A DNA stretch of 64,000 bases from Paenibacillus sp. PAMC 26794 (GTDB lineage Bacteria; Bacillota; Bacilli; Paenibacillales; Paenibacillaceae), in NCBI RefSeq assembly GCF_000316035.1, contig NZ_ANHX01000015.1, forward strand, positions 1 to 64,000. The letters are read 5' to 3'. The position numbers were made by a program, and so were the translations under genes. Shown here piece by piece: positions 42,765 through 51,765 of the stretch (positions are counted from its first letter, which is position 1; every line of letters begins with the position of its first letter). Under the pieces are notes generated by a model. The model saw only the letters and a program-made list of their open reading frames with translations, searched no databases and had not been told where the DNA came from.

Positions 42765-43388
42765 TTATTGTTTGGCATACTGCAAAATGGCTGTAGCCGC
42801 ACGAATTCGCAGCTCTTCTTCTTCACTGTGCAACGCTTCTCTCAGCACCTGGAGAGCTGTTTGAATCGTGGCTTCATCTACCCCTGCTGAGAGAGAGTTG
42901 GTTGCTTCGGCTGCTATACTGACTGCAAGACCTCGATCCAGTTGTGCTTGTGATATAGGATACTCAAATTTCGCAAGGATGGCTGAATCATTTTGCAGTG
43001 CCTGCACTTTGTCATTTAGCTCAGCGAGAGGAATACGACCCAACCATGTAACTCCGCGACGGTGACAGATCAAGTCGTTTTCTGTGCCAGCGGAATCATC
43101 GTAATAATAATCCCCGATATCCCCAACATACGTCCATTCATCATCGCTAATTAAGACATAATCTCCATCCTGCATGAGGTTAGCAAACATATGTAGTGTC
43201 GCGAGTATGCTCGCCAATTCTGACTCATCCAAGCTATAGTATTGAACCAATTTTTCCTTCCACAGCTCCGGGGGCGTTTGCTCCAGATCTCCCGTACCGG
43301 ACCAAGTGATTCCAATATAATTTTCTTCCAGAAATGATGCTACTCTGTTGACTCCGTGCACGGTGGACTGAATATGATGCAGATTCAT
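42765..43388 (-). CDS. Unknown protein, possible EVE/PUA-like N-terminal module
   Basis: I do not recognise this 207-residue protein as a named family. Its first 140 residues show a spaced pattern (IGITWSGTGDL; FANLMQDGDYVLISDD; TYVGDIGDYYY; CHRRGVTWLGRIP) resembling the N-terminal nucleic-acid-binding modules of some restriction-associated proteins. The C-terminal 50 residues form helices like a HEAT repeat (LREALHSEEEELRIRAATAILQYA). There is no signal peptide. AAGGAAG precedes the ATG at 43388. It diverges from metE; a functional link is not evident. Confidence 0.7.
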   Translation of the reverse strand: MNLHHIQSTVHGVNRVASFLEENYIGITWSGTGDLEQTPPELWKEKLVQYYSLDESELASILATLHMFANLMQDGDYVLISDDEWTYVGDIGDYYYDDSAGTENDLICHRRGVTWLGRIPLAELNDKVQALQNDSAILAKFEYPISQAQLDRGLAVSIAAEATNSLSAGVDEATIQTALQVLREALHSEEEELRIRAATAILQYAKQ

Positions 43389-43514
43389 GTGTACCGTCTT
43401 CCTTTCTTTCAATCATTCGTATGAACATAGTTAACCATTGTAACATTAGTGGGGTCTATTTCAAACGTAATGATCTCTTCAAGTTCTATACTTCATGCTG
43501 AACATACTTTTTGA

Positions 43515-43531
43515 TATAGCCCTAGGCTATA
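43515..43531 (+). promoter_or_regulatory. Inverted repeat upstream of metE, probable MetR/MtaR-type site
   Basis: TATAGCC-CTA-GGCTATA lies about 85 bases before the metE start, and TATAAT follows a few bases later. LysR-type methionine regulators bind TATAG...CTATA dyads in other Firmicutes. No SAM riboswitch or T-box signature is visible before metE. Confidence 0.55.
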
Positions 43532-43616
43532 ACTAGGTATAATTTAATGGAATTACATTATAACTCCGGATCTGTGATAAATTTTGTGTAACATAAAAGC
43601 AGAGGGGTTTTAAACG

Positions 43617-45911
43617 ATGACAAAGAGTAGTGTATTGGGATATCCGCGTATTGGTGCTGATCGGGAATGGAAGAAAGCGTTGGAAGCGTTCTGGGCAGGT
43701 AAGCTGGAGGAATCAGAATTTCACGCACGTTTGCAGGAGATCCGTATCGATCATTTGCGCAAGCAACAAGCAAAAGGCATAGACATCATTCCGGTTAATG
43801 ACTTTAGCTATTATGATCATATCCTGGATACGGCCGTGATGTTTGGCATTATTCCCAAACGATTTGCTTATGATGGTGGCTCGGTTCCGTTGTCCGTATA
43901 TTATGGCATTGCCCGGGGAACGAAAGATGCCGCAGCAAGTGAAATGACAAAATGGTTTAACACCAACTATCACTACATAGTACCTGAACTGGACGGGGCT
44001 TCCCCAACTCTGACGGAGAACAAACCACTTCTCGCTTATCGTGAAGCAAAAGAAAACCTCGGCATTGAAGGAAAACCGGTTATTGTTGGACCGCTAACCT
44101 TCCTGAAGCTCTCCAAAGGATATGATAAATCCGAGACAGACGCTTGGCTGGATCGCTTGCTTCCACTCTACACTCAATTGCTTCAGGAACTTGCAAGCGA
44201 AGGCGTTCAGTGGGTGCAGGTCGACGAACCTATTCTGGTAACCAAATTAAGCGATGAAGATGTACAGCGTCTGAATAAAATATATAAAACATTTGCCACA
44301 GCCGTTCCAGGCCTGAATATCATGCTGCAAACGTACTTTGAATCTGTCGAAAACTACAACGATATTGTTGCACTGCCAGTTCAAGGTGTAGGACTTGATT
44401 TTGTACACGGACTCTCTGGTAACACACAATCCATTCAGACATCAGGTTTCCCGGCAGACAAAGTACTGGGAGCAGGTATTATTGATGGGCGTGGAATCTG
44501 GAAAGCTTCCCTTCAAGGAAAACTGCAGTTGCTGAATGAACTGGCTGAATTTGTGACACCTGAACGTATCATCGTGCAATCATCCTGCAGCCTGCTGCAT
44601 GTGCCAGTTACGACAGAACGCGAGGCAAAACTTACATCTGAACTGAAAAATGCTCTTGCATTTGCAGATGAAAAGCTGGATGAGATTGTTCTTTTGACTA
44701 CAGCCTTATCTTCACCAAGTGCAGAGATTACTGCCAAAATAGACGAAGCAGAGCTTCCACTTCAGGCGCTTCAGCAATCCGAAGACCGGAACCGTACCGC
44801 TGTACAGAAAGCCGTTGCTTCCATCAGTGTTCAACAGCCAGAGCGCTCCCGTCCTTTTGCCGAGCGTCATGAAGCCCAACAGGCCAAATGGCAATTGCCG
44901 CTCTTCCCGACTACAACGATTGGTAGTTTCCCGCAATCTGCTGAAGTCAGAAAAGCACGTCAGCTGTGGCGCAAGGGTGAGTTGAACAACGAACAGTATG
45001 CTGCCTTCATCCGGGAGCAGATTGACATCTGGATTAAGATTCAGGAAGAGATCGGAATTGACGTGTTGGTGCATGGTGAGTTTGAGCGTACCGACATGGT
45101 TGAATTCTTTGGCGAGAAACTGGCCGGCTTTGCCTTTACACAGTTCGGCTGGGTACAATCGTACGGTTCACGTTGCGTGAAGCCACCTATTATCTTCGGC
45201 GATGTTGCATTCACGGGTGAAATGACAGTGGAAGAAACGAAATATGCTCAATCGCAGACTGAGCGTCCTGTCAAAGGCATGCTGACTGGCCCGATTACCA
45301 TCATGAACTGGTCATTCGTCCGCGAAGACATTGCTCGTGAGCAGATTGCCTATCAATTGGCGTATGCGTTGAGACAGGAAGTCGAGGCACTTGAACAGGC
45401 AGGTATTGGCATGATCCAGGTTGACGAGCCGGCTGTTCGTGAAGGGCTTCCGCTGAAAGAAAATGAACAAGCCGATTACCTGGCTTGGGCAGTCAAAGCG
45501 TTCCGTATCTCCACGTGCACGGTGCATGAAACGACTCAAATTCATACACATATGTGCTATTGCGAATTCCATGACATGATTGATTCCATCGAAGCTATGG
45601 ATGCAGATGTTATCTCCATTGAGACATCCCGTAGTCACGGTGAACTGATTCATAGTTTTGAAGAAAATACGTATGAGCTGGGTATCGGTCTTGGCGTATA
45701 TGATATCCATAGTCCACGGGTTCCAAGTGTGGATGAAATGAGCAGCATGATTGAACGTGCCCTGCGTGTTCTTGATCCGAAGCTGTTCTGGATTAACCCG
45801 GACTGCGGATTAAAAACCCGTGGACAGGAAGAAACGGTAGCTTCTCTGCGTAACATGGTTGACGCAACCAGAATCGCTCGTAACAATCACGCTTCAGCTG
45901 CTGTATTGTAA
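43617..45911 (+). CDS. metE: Cobalamin-independent methionine synthase
   Basis: This 764-residue enzyme transfers a methyl group from 5-methyltetrahydropteroyltriglutamate to homocysteine. It begins with SSVLGYPRIGADREWKKALE and has the duplicated TIM-barrel plan. The C-terminal half carries the zinc ligands in HMCYCEF (His, Cys; near 644), Glu in HGEFERTDMVEFFGE, and Cys in the NPDCGLKTRG motif near 729. AGAGGGG precedes the ATG. It is monocistronic with a strong terminator. Confidence 0.97.
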   Translation: MTKSSVLGYPRIGADREWKKALEAFWAGKLEESEFHARLQEIRIDHLRKQQAKGIDIIPVNDFSYYDHILDTAVMFGIIPKRFAYDGGSVPLSVYYGIARGTKDAAASEMTKWFNTNYHYIVPELDGASPTLTENKPLLAYREAKENLGIEGKPVIVGPLTFLKLSKGYDKSETDAWLDRLLPLYTQLLQELASEGVQWVQVDEPILVTKLSDEDVQRLNKIYKTFATAVPGLNIMLQTYFESVENYNDIVALPVQGVGLDFVHGLSGNTQSIQTSGFPADKVLGAGIIDGRGIWKASLQGKLQLLNELAEFVTPERIIVQSSCSLLHVPVTTEREAKLTSELKNALAFADEKLDEIVLLTTALSSPSAEITAKIDEAELPLQALQQSEDRNRTAVQKAVASISVQQPERSRPFAERHEAQQAKWQLPLFPTTTIGSFPQSAEVRKARQLWRKGELNNEQYAAFIREQIDIWIKIQEEIGIDVLVHGEFERTDMVEFFGEKLAGFAFTQFGWVQSYGSRCVKPPIIFGDVAFTGEMTVEETKYAQSQTERPVKGMLTGPITIMNWSFVREDIAREQIAYQLAYALRQEVEALEQAGIGMIQVDEPAVREGLPLKENEQADYLAWAVKAFRISTCTVHETTQIHTHMCYCEFHDMIDSIEAMDADVISIETSRSHGELIHSFEENTYELGIGLGVYDIHSPRVPSVDEMSSMIERALRVLDPKLFWINPDCGLKTRGQEETVASLRNMVDATRIARNNHASAAVL

Positions 45912-45941
45912 TCGGCTGCGAAGCAGCATAGCTTCAAAAGT

Positions 45942-45982
45942 AAAGCCGGACACCTCTTCGTTAAATGGGTGTCCGGCTTTTT
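45942..45982 (+). terminator. Terminator after metE
   Basis: AAAGCCGGACACC pairs perfectly with GGTGTCCGGCTTT, followed by T residues. Confidence 0.93.
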
Positions 45983-46073
45983 ATATGGTTACTTTTAACG
46001 TACATTCATTTCACTTGTAACATGGAAATCTCTGGCGTTCCCGCCCCTTTTCTCACCATCCAACGCCTTACGA

Positions 46074-46631
46074 CTAGATACTCTCTTCCAGCCATTGCTG
46101 CAACGGTGTATCTTCGGTCAGTTCACCGAGCAGTATGTGACGGAACTCTCCATCCCTATCAATAACCATCGTTGCGGGCAAACCTGTAATACGATACATA
46201 CCTGATATGCTGCCCGTCACATCAATGATCACCGGGAAATCAAACGCCTGCTTATCCATAAACTCACGGATCGTACCCTTCGATTCCCCCACGTTAACAA
46301 ACAGCGTCTCCACATCGTTCTGATAGTCCTGAGCAATCTGGTGAACGAGCGGCATCTCCCTGACACAAGGTGTGCACCATGAAGCCCAAAAGTTAATCAT
46401 GACGGCTTTGCCCCGATAATCCGACAGCTTGACTTGTTCGCCTGCTGAATTAACCGCTGTGAACTCAGGAGCCACGGCACCAGCTTCAATAGCGTTACCT
46501 CGCCCAGACTCGGGTGTCGATACATTTTCGAAAATGGCCCATGTACCTGCTAACAATGCGATCACACCAATCAAAATTGTAAGTGTACGTCTGCTTTTAA
46601 AACTCTTCTTCTGCAATAAACTCGCCTTCAC
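46074..46631 (-). CDS. Membrane-anchored thioredoxin-like protein (TlpA/ResA type)
   Basis: This 185-residue protein has one N-terminal membrane helix (about 15-33) and an extracytoplasmic thioredoxin fold with WCTPC near residue 86. Such proteins reduce disulfides in cytochrome or copper-protein assembly. It begins with GTG, overlapping the stop of the nosF-like gene as GTGA, so it is the last gene of the nos-like operon. Its place suggests it keeps Cys ligands reduced for copper delivery by NosL. Confidence 0.88.
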   Translation of the reverse strand: MKASLLQKKSFKSRRTLTILIGVIALLAGTWAIFENVSTPESGRGNAIEAGAVAPEFTAVNSAGEQVKLSDYRGKAVMINFWASWCTPCVREMPLVHQIAQDYQNDVETLFVNVGESKGTIREFMDKQAFDFPVIIDVTGSISGMYRITGLPATMVIDRDGEFRHILLGELTEDTPLQQWLEESI

Positions 46632-47341
46632 TTTAAACCAAGACTTTGATGAAATGCTGCATGGAGCGAACCGTATTGATCACGAAAGTCATGGGTGGAA
46701 CCCTCTCCCACATTACGTCCATGGTTCATGAATATCACCTGGTCCGCAATATCGTCTGCAATCTCCAGCTGATGGGTCGAGAATACGACCATATGGCCAT
46801 CCTGCTTGATGCCCTTGAGCAGCTGAGTTAATTCCTGCATCCAGAAGGGGTCCAATCCATTCGTTGGCTCATCCATGATGAGCAGTGGAGGTTTGGACAG
46901 TACAGCCTGGGCAAATAACACACGTTGGCGCATGCCTTTGGAGAAGGTCGTAACCCGGTTTTTCTTTTGATCCGCCAACCCGACCATGGTTAGCACTTCC
47001 TGTACTCTCTCCTTGGGAACTTTCCTCAGAGAAGCCCAGAACAGAAGTACTTCCTCTGCGGTCAGTCCCTGATTAAATTGATAATCATCCGGCATATATC
47101 CAATCTGCTGCGAATAACGCTTGCGCTCCTTCAACCAACGAACATTATTCACGACAACTTCACCGGAGGTCGGCCGAAGAATTCCGGCGATCATACGCAG
47201 CACCGTACTTTTCCCTGCACCATTCCCTCCACAGAGGGCAAGCACTTGGCCTGAAGTAATGCGAAAGGAGATATCCTCAACAATCGGTTGCTTTTTAATG
47301 GATTTGCACAATCCCATCACTTCGAGTCCCACCTTATCCAT
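46628..47341 (-). CDS. nosF: ABC transporter ATP-binding protein (NosF-like)
   Basis: This 237-residue ATPase has Walker A GGNGAGKST, signature FSKGMRQRV, Walker B LLIMDEPTNGLDP and the switch His in STHQLEIADD. It powers the NosY permease of the NosDFY complex. The ATG at 47341 overlaps the end of the nosY-like gene by eight bases and has AGGGGG seven bases upstream. Longer readings would lie inside nosY. Confidence 0.9.
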   Translation of the reverse strand: MDKVGLEVMGLCKSIKKQPIVEDISFRITSGQVLALCGGNGAGKSTVLRMIAGILRPTSGEVVVNNVRWLKERKRYSQQIGYMPDDYQFNQGLTAEEVLLFWASLRKVPKERVQEVLTMVGLADQKKNRVTTFSKGMRQRVLFAQAVLSKPPLLIMDEPTNGLDPFWMQELTQLLKGIKQDGHMVVFSTHQLEIADDIADQVIFMNHGRNVGEGSTHDFRDQYGSLHAAFHQSLGLK

Positions 47342-48158
47342 GAGAACGCCCCCTCTCCCAGATCGCGTAAACAGCCAGGACAGAGCAGGTGATCCAGAAC
47401 AGGCATATCCCGATAAAGATCCAACTGCCACTTGGTTGCTGCACCCACTCCACCCATCGATAATATTCTGGTCCCAGAATGGAGCCGCCCCCAAGTTTGA
47501 TCACGACATACAAACGCACCAGCTCTGCCGGATTGATGAGCGTTAGCATAACCAACAGCGGTTTCACCCACAGATAAGGCATCAGTCCCAGAACAGAGAG
47601 CAATAAGGTCGGCCACCCAATGACAGCGAAAAACCATACGGTCACCGAGATGGTTAACGCCTGCCACCGATTGCGCGACAACGAACCGATAAATAGAGCC
47701 AGCGTCAGGAATAACAACACCAGTCCACAGGAAAATGCCAGAAAAAGAAGATATGTCACGGCATTCAGTGGATTCCCGATTACTCCGCTAATGACCCCCA
47801 TCAGGCCGTATCCAAACGCAACAATGGTGATTAAAACAATCGACAACCCAAGATACTTGCCCACAATAAAAGACATCGTGCCAATGGGATACGTGGATAG
47901 CAGTTGCCAACTGCCGTCTTCCTTTTCGGATGTTAATGAGAAGGAACCCAAGAACAGCGTCATTAATGGTAAAAGATAGAGAATGAGATTCAACATCGAA
48001 CCTGTGGTGCCCGAATATCCTTCAACCAGATTCTGTGAATTCAGGAGTAACAAACTTAAGCTAAATGTGCAAAAAAGGATCAGAAACGAATACGCCCAAG
48101 GATTGCGAAATCCCATTTTCACTTCTCGTCTTGCAACCTGTATCATATCTGACATCAT
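47334..48158 (-). CDS. nosY: ABC-2 type permease (NosY-like)
   Basis: This 274-residue membrane protein has six membrane helices and the ABC-2/NosY features, including LGSFSLTSEKEDGSWQLLSTYPIG near residues 70-93. With NosF and NosD it forms the transporter that delivers copper or sulfur units to N2O reductase in denitrifiers. It overlaps nosF by eight bases. Confidence 0.9.
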   Translation of the reverse strand: MMSDMIQVARREVKMGFRNPWAYSFLILFCTFSLSLLLLNSQNLVEGYSGTTGSMLNLILYLLPLMTLFLGSFSLTSEKEDGSWQLLSTYPIGTMSFIVGKYLGLSIVLITIVAFGYGLMGVISGVIGNPLNAVTYLLFLAFSCGLVLLFLTLALFIGSLSRNRWQALTISVTVWFFAVIGWPTLLLSVLGLMPYLWVKPLLVMLTLINPAELVRLYVVIKLGGGSILGPEYYRWVEWVQQPSGSWIFIGICLFWITCSVLAVYAIWERGRSHG

Positions 48159-48183
48159 TGATCACCATTTTCTATTGTCATTC

Positions 48184-48750
48184 CTAGTGGCCTGACTCTT
48201 CTTTCATCTCACCTTCCTGATGCATCTCATTACCGTCTCCTTCTTCACCATGCCCATGTTCACCCATCATGTCCATATTCTCTGTGTTCTGTTTCCAGTC
48301 ATGAGAGGCAAGATCCTCAGCGGTCATAATGGTTCCGACACCTTGCTCTGCAATGAAAGCTTCAGCGGAGGGCTTGTCCTTAAAGTTAAGAATTCCATAG
48401 GCCATAGGCGTACGCAATGAAGCATCGTATACATACGTGGCTTTGCTGTATTCAATCCATTCCTTGTCATTATAATCACGTACATAGTCCATGCCGATGT
48501 TATCTGTGCCATTTTCTGTTTTCCACTGGTTCATGCAACCGATGTCATCGAACTTGTAATTTTGGCCGTCTTTCGTAGTGAGCTGTGTTGCATATGCATC
48601 GTCCTTCACCTGCATTTTACAGATCGCACAGATATCCACGTCTTCATTGATCGGCAATGCCGCGTATTTTGTTCCGCAAGCGGTTAACAATACCATGCCA
48701 AACATAAGTACCATAACCATGGACCATCTTCTGTTCAAGCTTTTGTTCAT
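48184..48750 (-). CDS. nosL: NosL-like copper-binding lipoprotein
   Basis: This 188-residue lipoprotein has a signal peptide with lipobox LLTAC near residue 25, then the NosL copper site CAICKMQV, and GCMNQW further on. The C-terminal 30 residues form a His/Met/Glu-rich tail (MMGEHGHGEEGDGNEMHQ), which could bind extra metal. NosL is a copper(I) metallochaperone for N2O reductase. The ATG overlaps the nosD stop codon as ATGA; GGGGG precedes it. Confidence 0.9.
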   Translation of the reverse strand: MNKSLNRRWSMVMVLMFGMVLLTACGTKYAALPINEDVDICAICKMQVKDDAYATQLTTKDGQNYKFDDIGCMNQWKTENGTDNIGMDYVRDYNDKEWIEYSKATYVYDASLRTPMAYGILNFKDKPSAEAFIAEQGVGTIMTAEDLASHDWKQNTENMDMMGEHGHGEEGDGNEMHQEGEMKEESGH

Positions 48751-50135
48751 TTTCGTAATACCCCCATATAGATGATTATAAAAGTTGCCATACCCAACAG
48801 AACTAGCCCGAACATCCACACCAGATTGGAACCTGCTACCCTTTCCACTGACATGTTCAGATCAGATCCTGTATCCATGCTCATTCGTGGCGAATTGTCG
48901 GTAGTCCATTGTTCTCTGCCCTCTGTAAATAAGTCACTCAGAAAGACCATACCCGGCGATTGAAAAAAGAGCTGATACGCTGAATTTCGACTGACCAGTT
49001 GCTCATAAAAAGGATTGATGGCATAGGATATTTCACTGATCCCATCCTGATTCAGATCGAGCCCCTGAAAGGAGTCCCAGTAATTCTCCATCATGACATT
49101 ATTCGGGCTATCCAGCGCTGAAGCTTCAATAACATTAGATACCAATTGGTTACCTGTAAACTCATTAGCTTCTGCCAGAACAAGCTGGATGCCAACAAAA
49201 TTCCGGAGCACCGCATTTCCACGGATTTCATTGCCCGATGACTCTGCAATATTCATGCCGACACGATTACCCTCCACCACATTGTTGTGAATTGAAGATT
49301 GATGCACGTCATACAATAAAATCCCTTGGGAATGAACATTAGTACTTTGTTTGCGAAAAGAATTGCCCGAGATTACCGTATTCTTGACGCCCATAATCAT
49401 GGCACCTGTCATGTTCTCTTCTCCGGTATTGTCCATGACAGAAGAGCCGTCAATGTACATACAGTGGATGCCATACCTTGTATGTAACAGCCTGTTATTT
49501 TGCACGATAGACTTGCGACTGTTCTCCAGATAGATTCCATCCCTCATGCCGGTGATCTCATTGGCTTCAATGTAGCTATCATGGGCGTTGTACAGATCAA
49601 TGCCATTGCCCTTCTGGCCACTGGAAGCAGAATCAGACCCGACCCAAGTAATGTTGTTCCGCTGAATCGTTGCATGACTCGAATTCCGGATGATCATCCC
49701 ATACCCCTGGGTCTGAATATGCAGATCCGTGATTTCACTGTTTTTCCCTTCAACCTGAATTGCTGCAGTCTTTTCATTCATATCATGTTCAATTGTAAAA
49801 CCGCTCAATTTCACCCCATCCGAGCGAATCATTATCGTAGATGTGGCTTCCGCATTAACAACTATGACCGTAGGATCACCCTGAATGGTGACGTTTTTGT
49901 CAATCGTCACGGGTCCAGAATAACGACCTGACGCAAGTTCGATGACTTCTCCAGGTGCAGATCGGTCAATCATAGGCTGAAGGGGAATGAGATCACGATG
50001 TCCGGAGGAGGCCATGATTGCACCGTGCGGAAGAGATATTAGGAGCATCATCATTCCGATTAGAAAAATTAAACCCGTACCCCGACTCTTCTTACAACTG
50101 TTGAATGCACTCAATCCTGCCCAAGGATTACTCAT
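48747..50135 (-). CDS. nosD: NosD-like parallel beta-helix protein
   Basis: This 462-residue secreted protein has a signal segment at about 20-42, many right-handed beta-helix repeats (patterns such as NGIDLYNAHDSYIEANEITGM, spaced about 22 residues) and a C-terminal membrane helix (about 438-458). NosD helps assemble the copper-sulfide cluster of N2O reductase. It is the first gene of the five-gene overlapping operon; its ribosome site is weak. No nosZ or nosR homologue is encoded in this window. Confidence 0.9.
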   Translation of the reverse strand: MSNPWAGLSAFNSCKKSRGTGLIFLIGMMMLLISLPHGAIMASSGHRDLIPLQPMIDRSAPGEVIELASGRYSGPVTIDKNVTIQGDPTVIVVNAEATSTIMIRSDGVKLSGFTIEHDMNEKTAAIQVEGKNSEITDLHIQTQGYGMIIRNSSHATIQRNNITWVGSDSASSGQKGNGIDLYNAHDSYIEANEITGMRDGIYLENSRKSIVQNNRLLHTRYGIHCMYIDGSSVMDNTGEENMTGAMIMGVKNTVISGNSFRKQSTNVHSQGILLYDVHQSSIHNNVVEGNRVGMNIAESSGNEIRGNAVLRNFVGIQLVLAEANEFTGNQLVSNVIEASALDSPNNVMMENYWDSFQGLDLNQDGISEISYAINPFYEQLVSRNSAYQLFFQSPGMVFLSDLFTEGREQWTTDNSPRMSMDTGSDLNMSVERVAGSNLVWMFGLVLLGMATFIIIYMGVLRK

Positions 50136-50453
50136 GATTCAAACCGCGCAATTCCGGCTTCTTGTTACAGTTGCTTATTGCTGTGGCAATGTATTCAACG
50201 GGTCTTACGTTAATCCAAAATATACGTTGGTTGTACACACCATCCCTCCATTCCACTTAAAATCAACTATTCATGACTCTAATCCATTAAAACTAAGCAA
50301 AAAATGAAGCGTTATCACAATCCTGATCACAGTGTACTTAAAATGATATTTTTTCCATATAGCTCAATTAGGCTATAGACACTACATTTTTGTGTCTATA
50401 TTGTGATGTAAATCAAAAAAAGCCGCCATATTGGCGACTTCTAAGTGATCCTA
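50136..50453. promoter_or_regulatory. Regulatory region upstream of the nos-like operon
   Basis: No gene of useful size is present; a GGAGGG-led frame of only 12 codons is the best candidate. TATAGACAC and GTGTCTATA form a nine-base inverted repeat at about 50374-50400, directly followed by TGTGATGTAAATCA (50403-50416), a partial match to the Fnr/Crp-type box. Control by Fnr or a copper sensor would suit the operon, but neither is proven. Confidence 0.45.
50415..50440 (-). terminator. Terminator after bshB2
   Basis: AAGTCGCC pairs with GGCGGCTT (one G-T pair) and is followed by seven T on the minus strand. It belongs to the recurring terminator family. Confidence 0.85.
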
Positions 50454-51128
50454 TTATTCAAATGGGTAGGTCCAAAATGTTTCTCTGCCAAAACGTTTCT
50501 TGATTTCTTCATTATTCAGCTCACGATTTCCTACAAGCTCTGCTGCCTGGAATTGTGAACGATGGGCACGAATGGACGCCATTTTTTGATCCAAAAACTC
50601 GGTTACATCAACGAATACATCCGCTTTCCCAATGTACTGTTCCTGATTATTAGCGAACGCAACGCAGTGAACAATCGGACGTTCATCCACAGAAAGTTTA
50701 GCGATTGTACGTATAACAGCGGCTCCCGTTGCATCATGATCGGGATGAACACTGTACCCCGGATAGAACGTAATGACCAGCGTAGGGTTCAACTCTTTAA
50801 GTAGCGACATGATGGTGTCTTCCAGTAACTGTGGGTCTTCGAACTCCAGCATTTTATCGTGGAAACCCAGCATTCTCAGGTCCTGAATACCAATCGCTTC
50901 AGAAGCTTCGATGAGTTCCTGTTTACGGATGGCAGGCAACGTCACTCGGTTGGCAAATGGAGGAATCCCCATATTGCGCCCCATCTCGCCAAGTGTTAGA
51001 CAAGCATAGGTTACATGGGCACCGCCATCTATGTATTTGGCTAACGTTCCCGATACAGAGAAAGCTTCATCATCTGGATGTGGATATACCACCAAGATGC
51101 GCTCATGCTCATTGTGTGTAGTATTCAT
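50454..51128 (-). CDS. bshB2: Bacillithiol biosynthesis deacetylase BshB2
   Basis: This 224-residue LmbE-like zinc deacetylase has the metal motifs HPDDE near residue 17 and HPDHD near 127. BshB2 removes the acetyl group from GlcNAc-malate in bacillithiol synthesis or acts as a bacillithiol-conjugate amidase. It follows a yojF-like gene by 23 bases with GGAGG before its ATG, the same order as yojF-yojG in Bacillus subtilis. Confidence 0.92.
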   Translation of the reverse strand: MNTTHNEHERILVVYPHPDDEAFSVSGTLAKYIDGGAHVTYACLTLGEMGRNMGIPPFANRVTLPAIRKQELIEASEAIGIQDLRMLGFHDKMLEFEDPQLLEDTIMSLLKELNPTLVITFYPGYSVHPDHDATGAAVIRTIAKLSVDERPIVHCVAFANNQEQYIGKADVFVDVTEFLDQKMASIRAHRSQFQAAELVGNRELNNEEIKKRFGRETFWTYPFE

Positions 51129-51151
51129 ATTTATTCAATCCTCCGCTTTCA

Positions 51152-51496
51152 TCAGAACATCTCTCGGCTTAATTGTAACGCCACAACTAGTTTACCTTGG
51201 CTGTCGTGACCGGCGAGAATCAGTCTCTCTTGTTCCTGCTCATCAATATGTGTAAGTCCTTCGGCGTAAAGCCATCCCTGCGTCGTTTTCAGACCAACAC
51301 GGTATGGACCTGTACCTGAAATGGATCCCTGCGTATATCGTATGGCCGCATTAGTAATGAATGCCGATGCTGGATGTTTTGTACTGTCCATGTGTTGTGC
51401 GTAAGCACCTGACGTAAGTTCTAGATGTACGTATAAGTCCTGATCAGCAAGATTATTGATCCGGAGCTGAATATCTTGAGGTTTAATCGGTTGCAT
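51152..51496 (-). CDS. yojF: YojF family protein (DUF1806)
   Basis: This 114-residue protein matches YojF, with GTGPYRVGLKTTQGWLYAEGLTH as its clearest stretch. The function is unknown, but it is consistently linked to bshB2. AAGGAGG lies six bases before the ATG. It is the first gene of the two-gene operon. Confidence 0.87.
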   Translation of the reverse strand: MQPIKPQDIQLRINNLADQDLYVHLELTSGAYAQHMDSTKHPASAFITNAAIRYTQGSISGTGPYRVGLKTTQGWLYAEGLTHIDEQEQERLILAGHDSQGKLVVALQLSREMF

Positions 51497-51765
51497 AGCG
51501 GCCTCCTTGTCTAATGTAATTGTACGATTCTCATTTTAACATAACCACAAGAGAATATACATGGAGTGACCCTGTCGCCTCTCATAGAGCGTTCTCATGA
51601 TGATTCCAGTTTGTTGAAAACAAGAACAGATTTGCGCGTTTTTTTCTCTTTTTATTCATGGATCATATCTATATTATGAAGTGTAGGCAAAAACGCCCGT
51701 GAAGAAGAACCTTAAATCTTAAGTGAATCTTGCTCCAACGTGTTTGGAAAGGAGTTTAACTCGAC

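Noticed and set aside
47317..47667. Reverse 116-codon frame overlapping nosY
   Set aside because: It is an alternative frame of the nosY-like gene, which has clear membrane helices and correct overlap with nosF.
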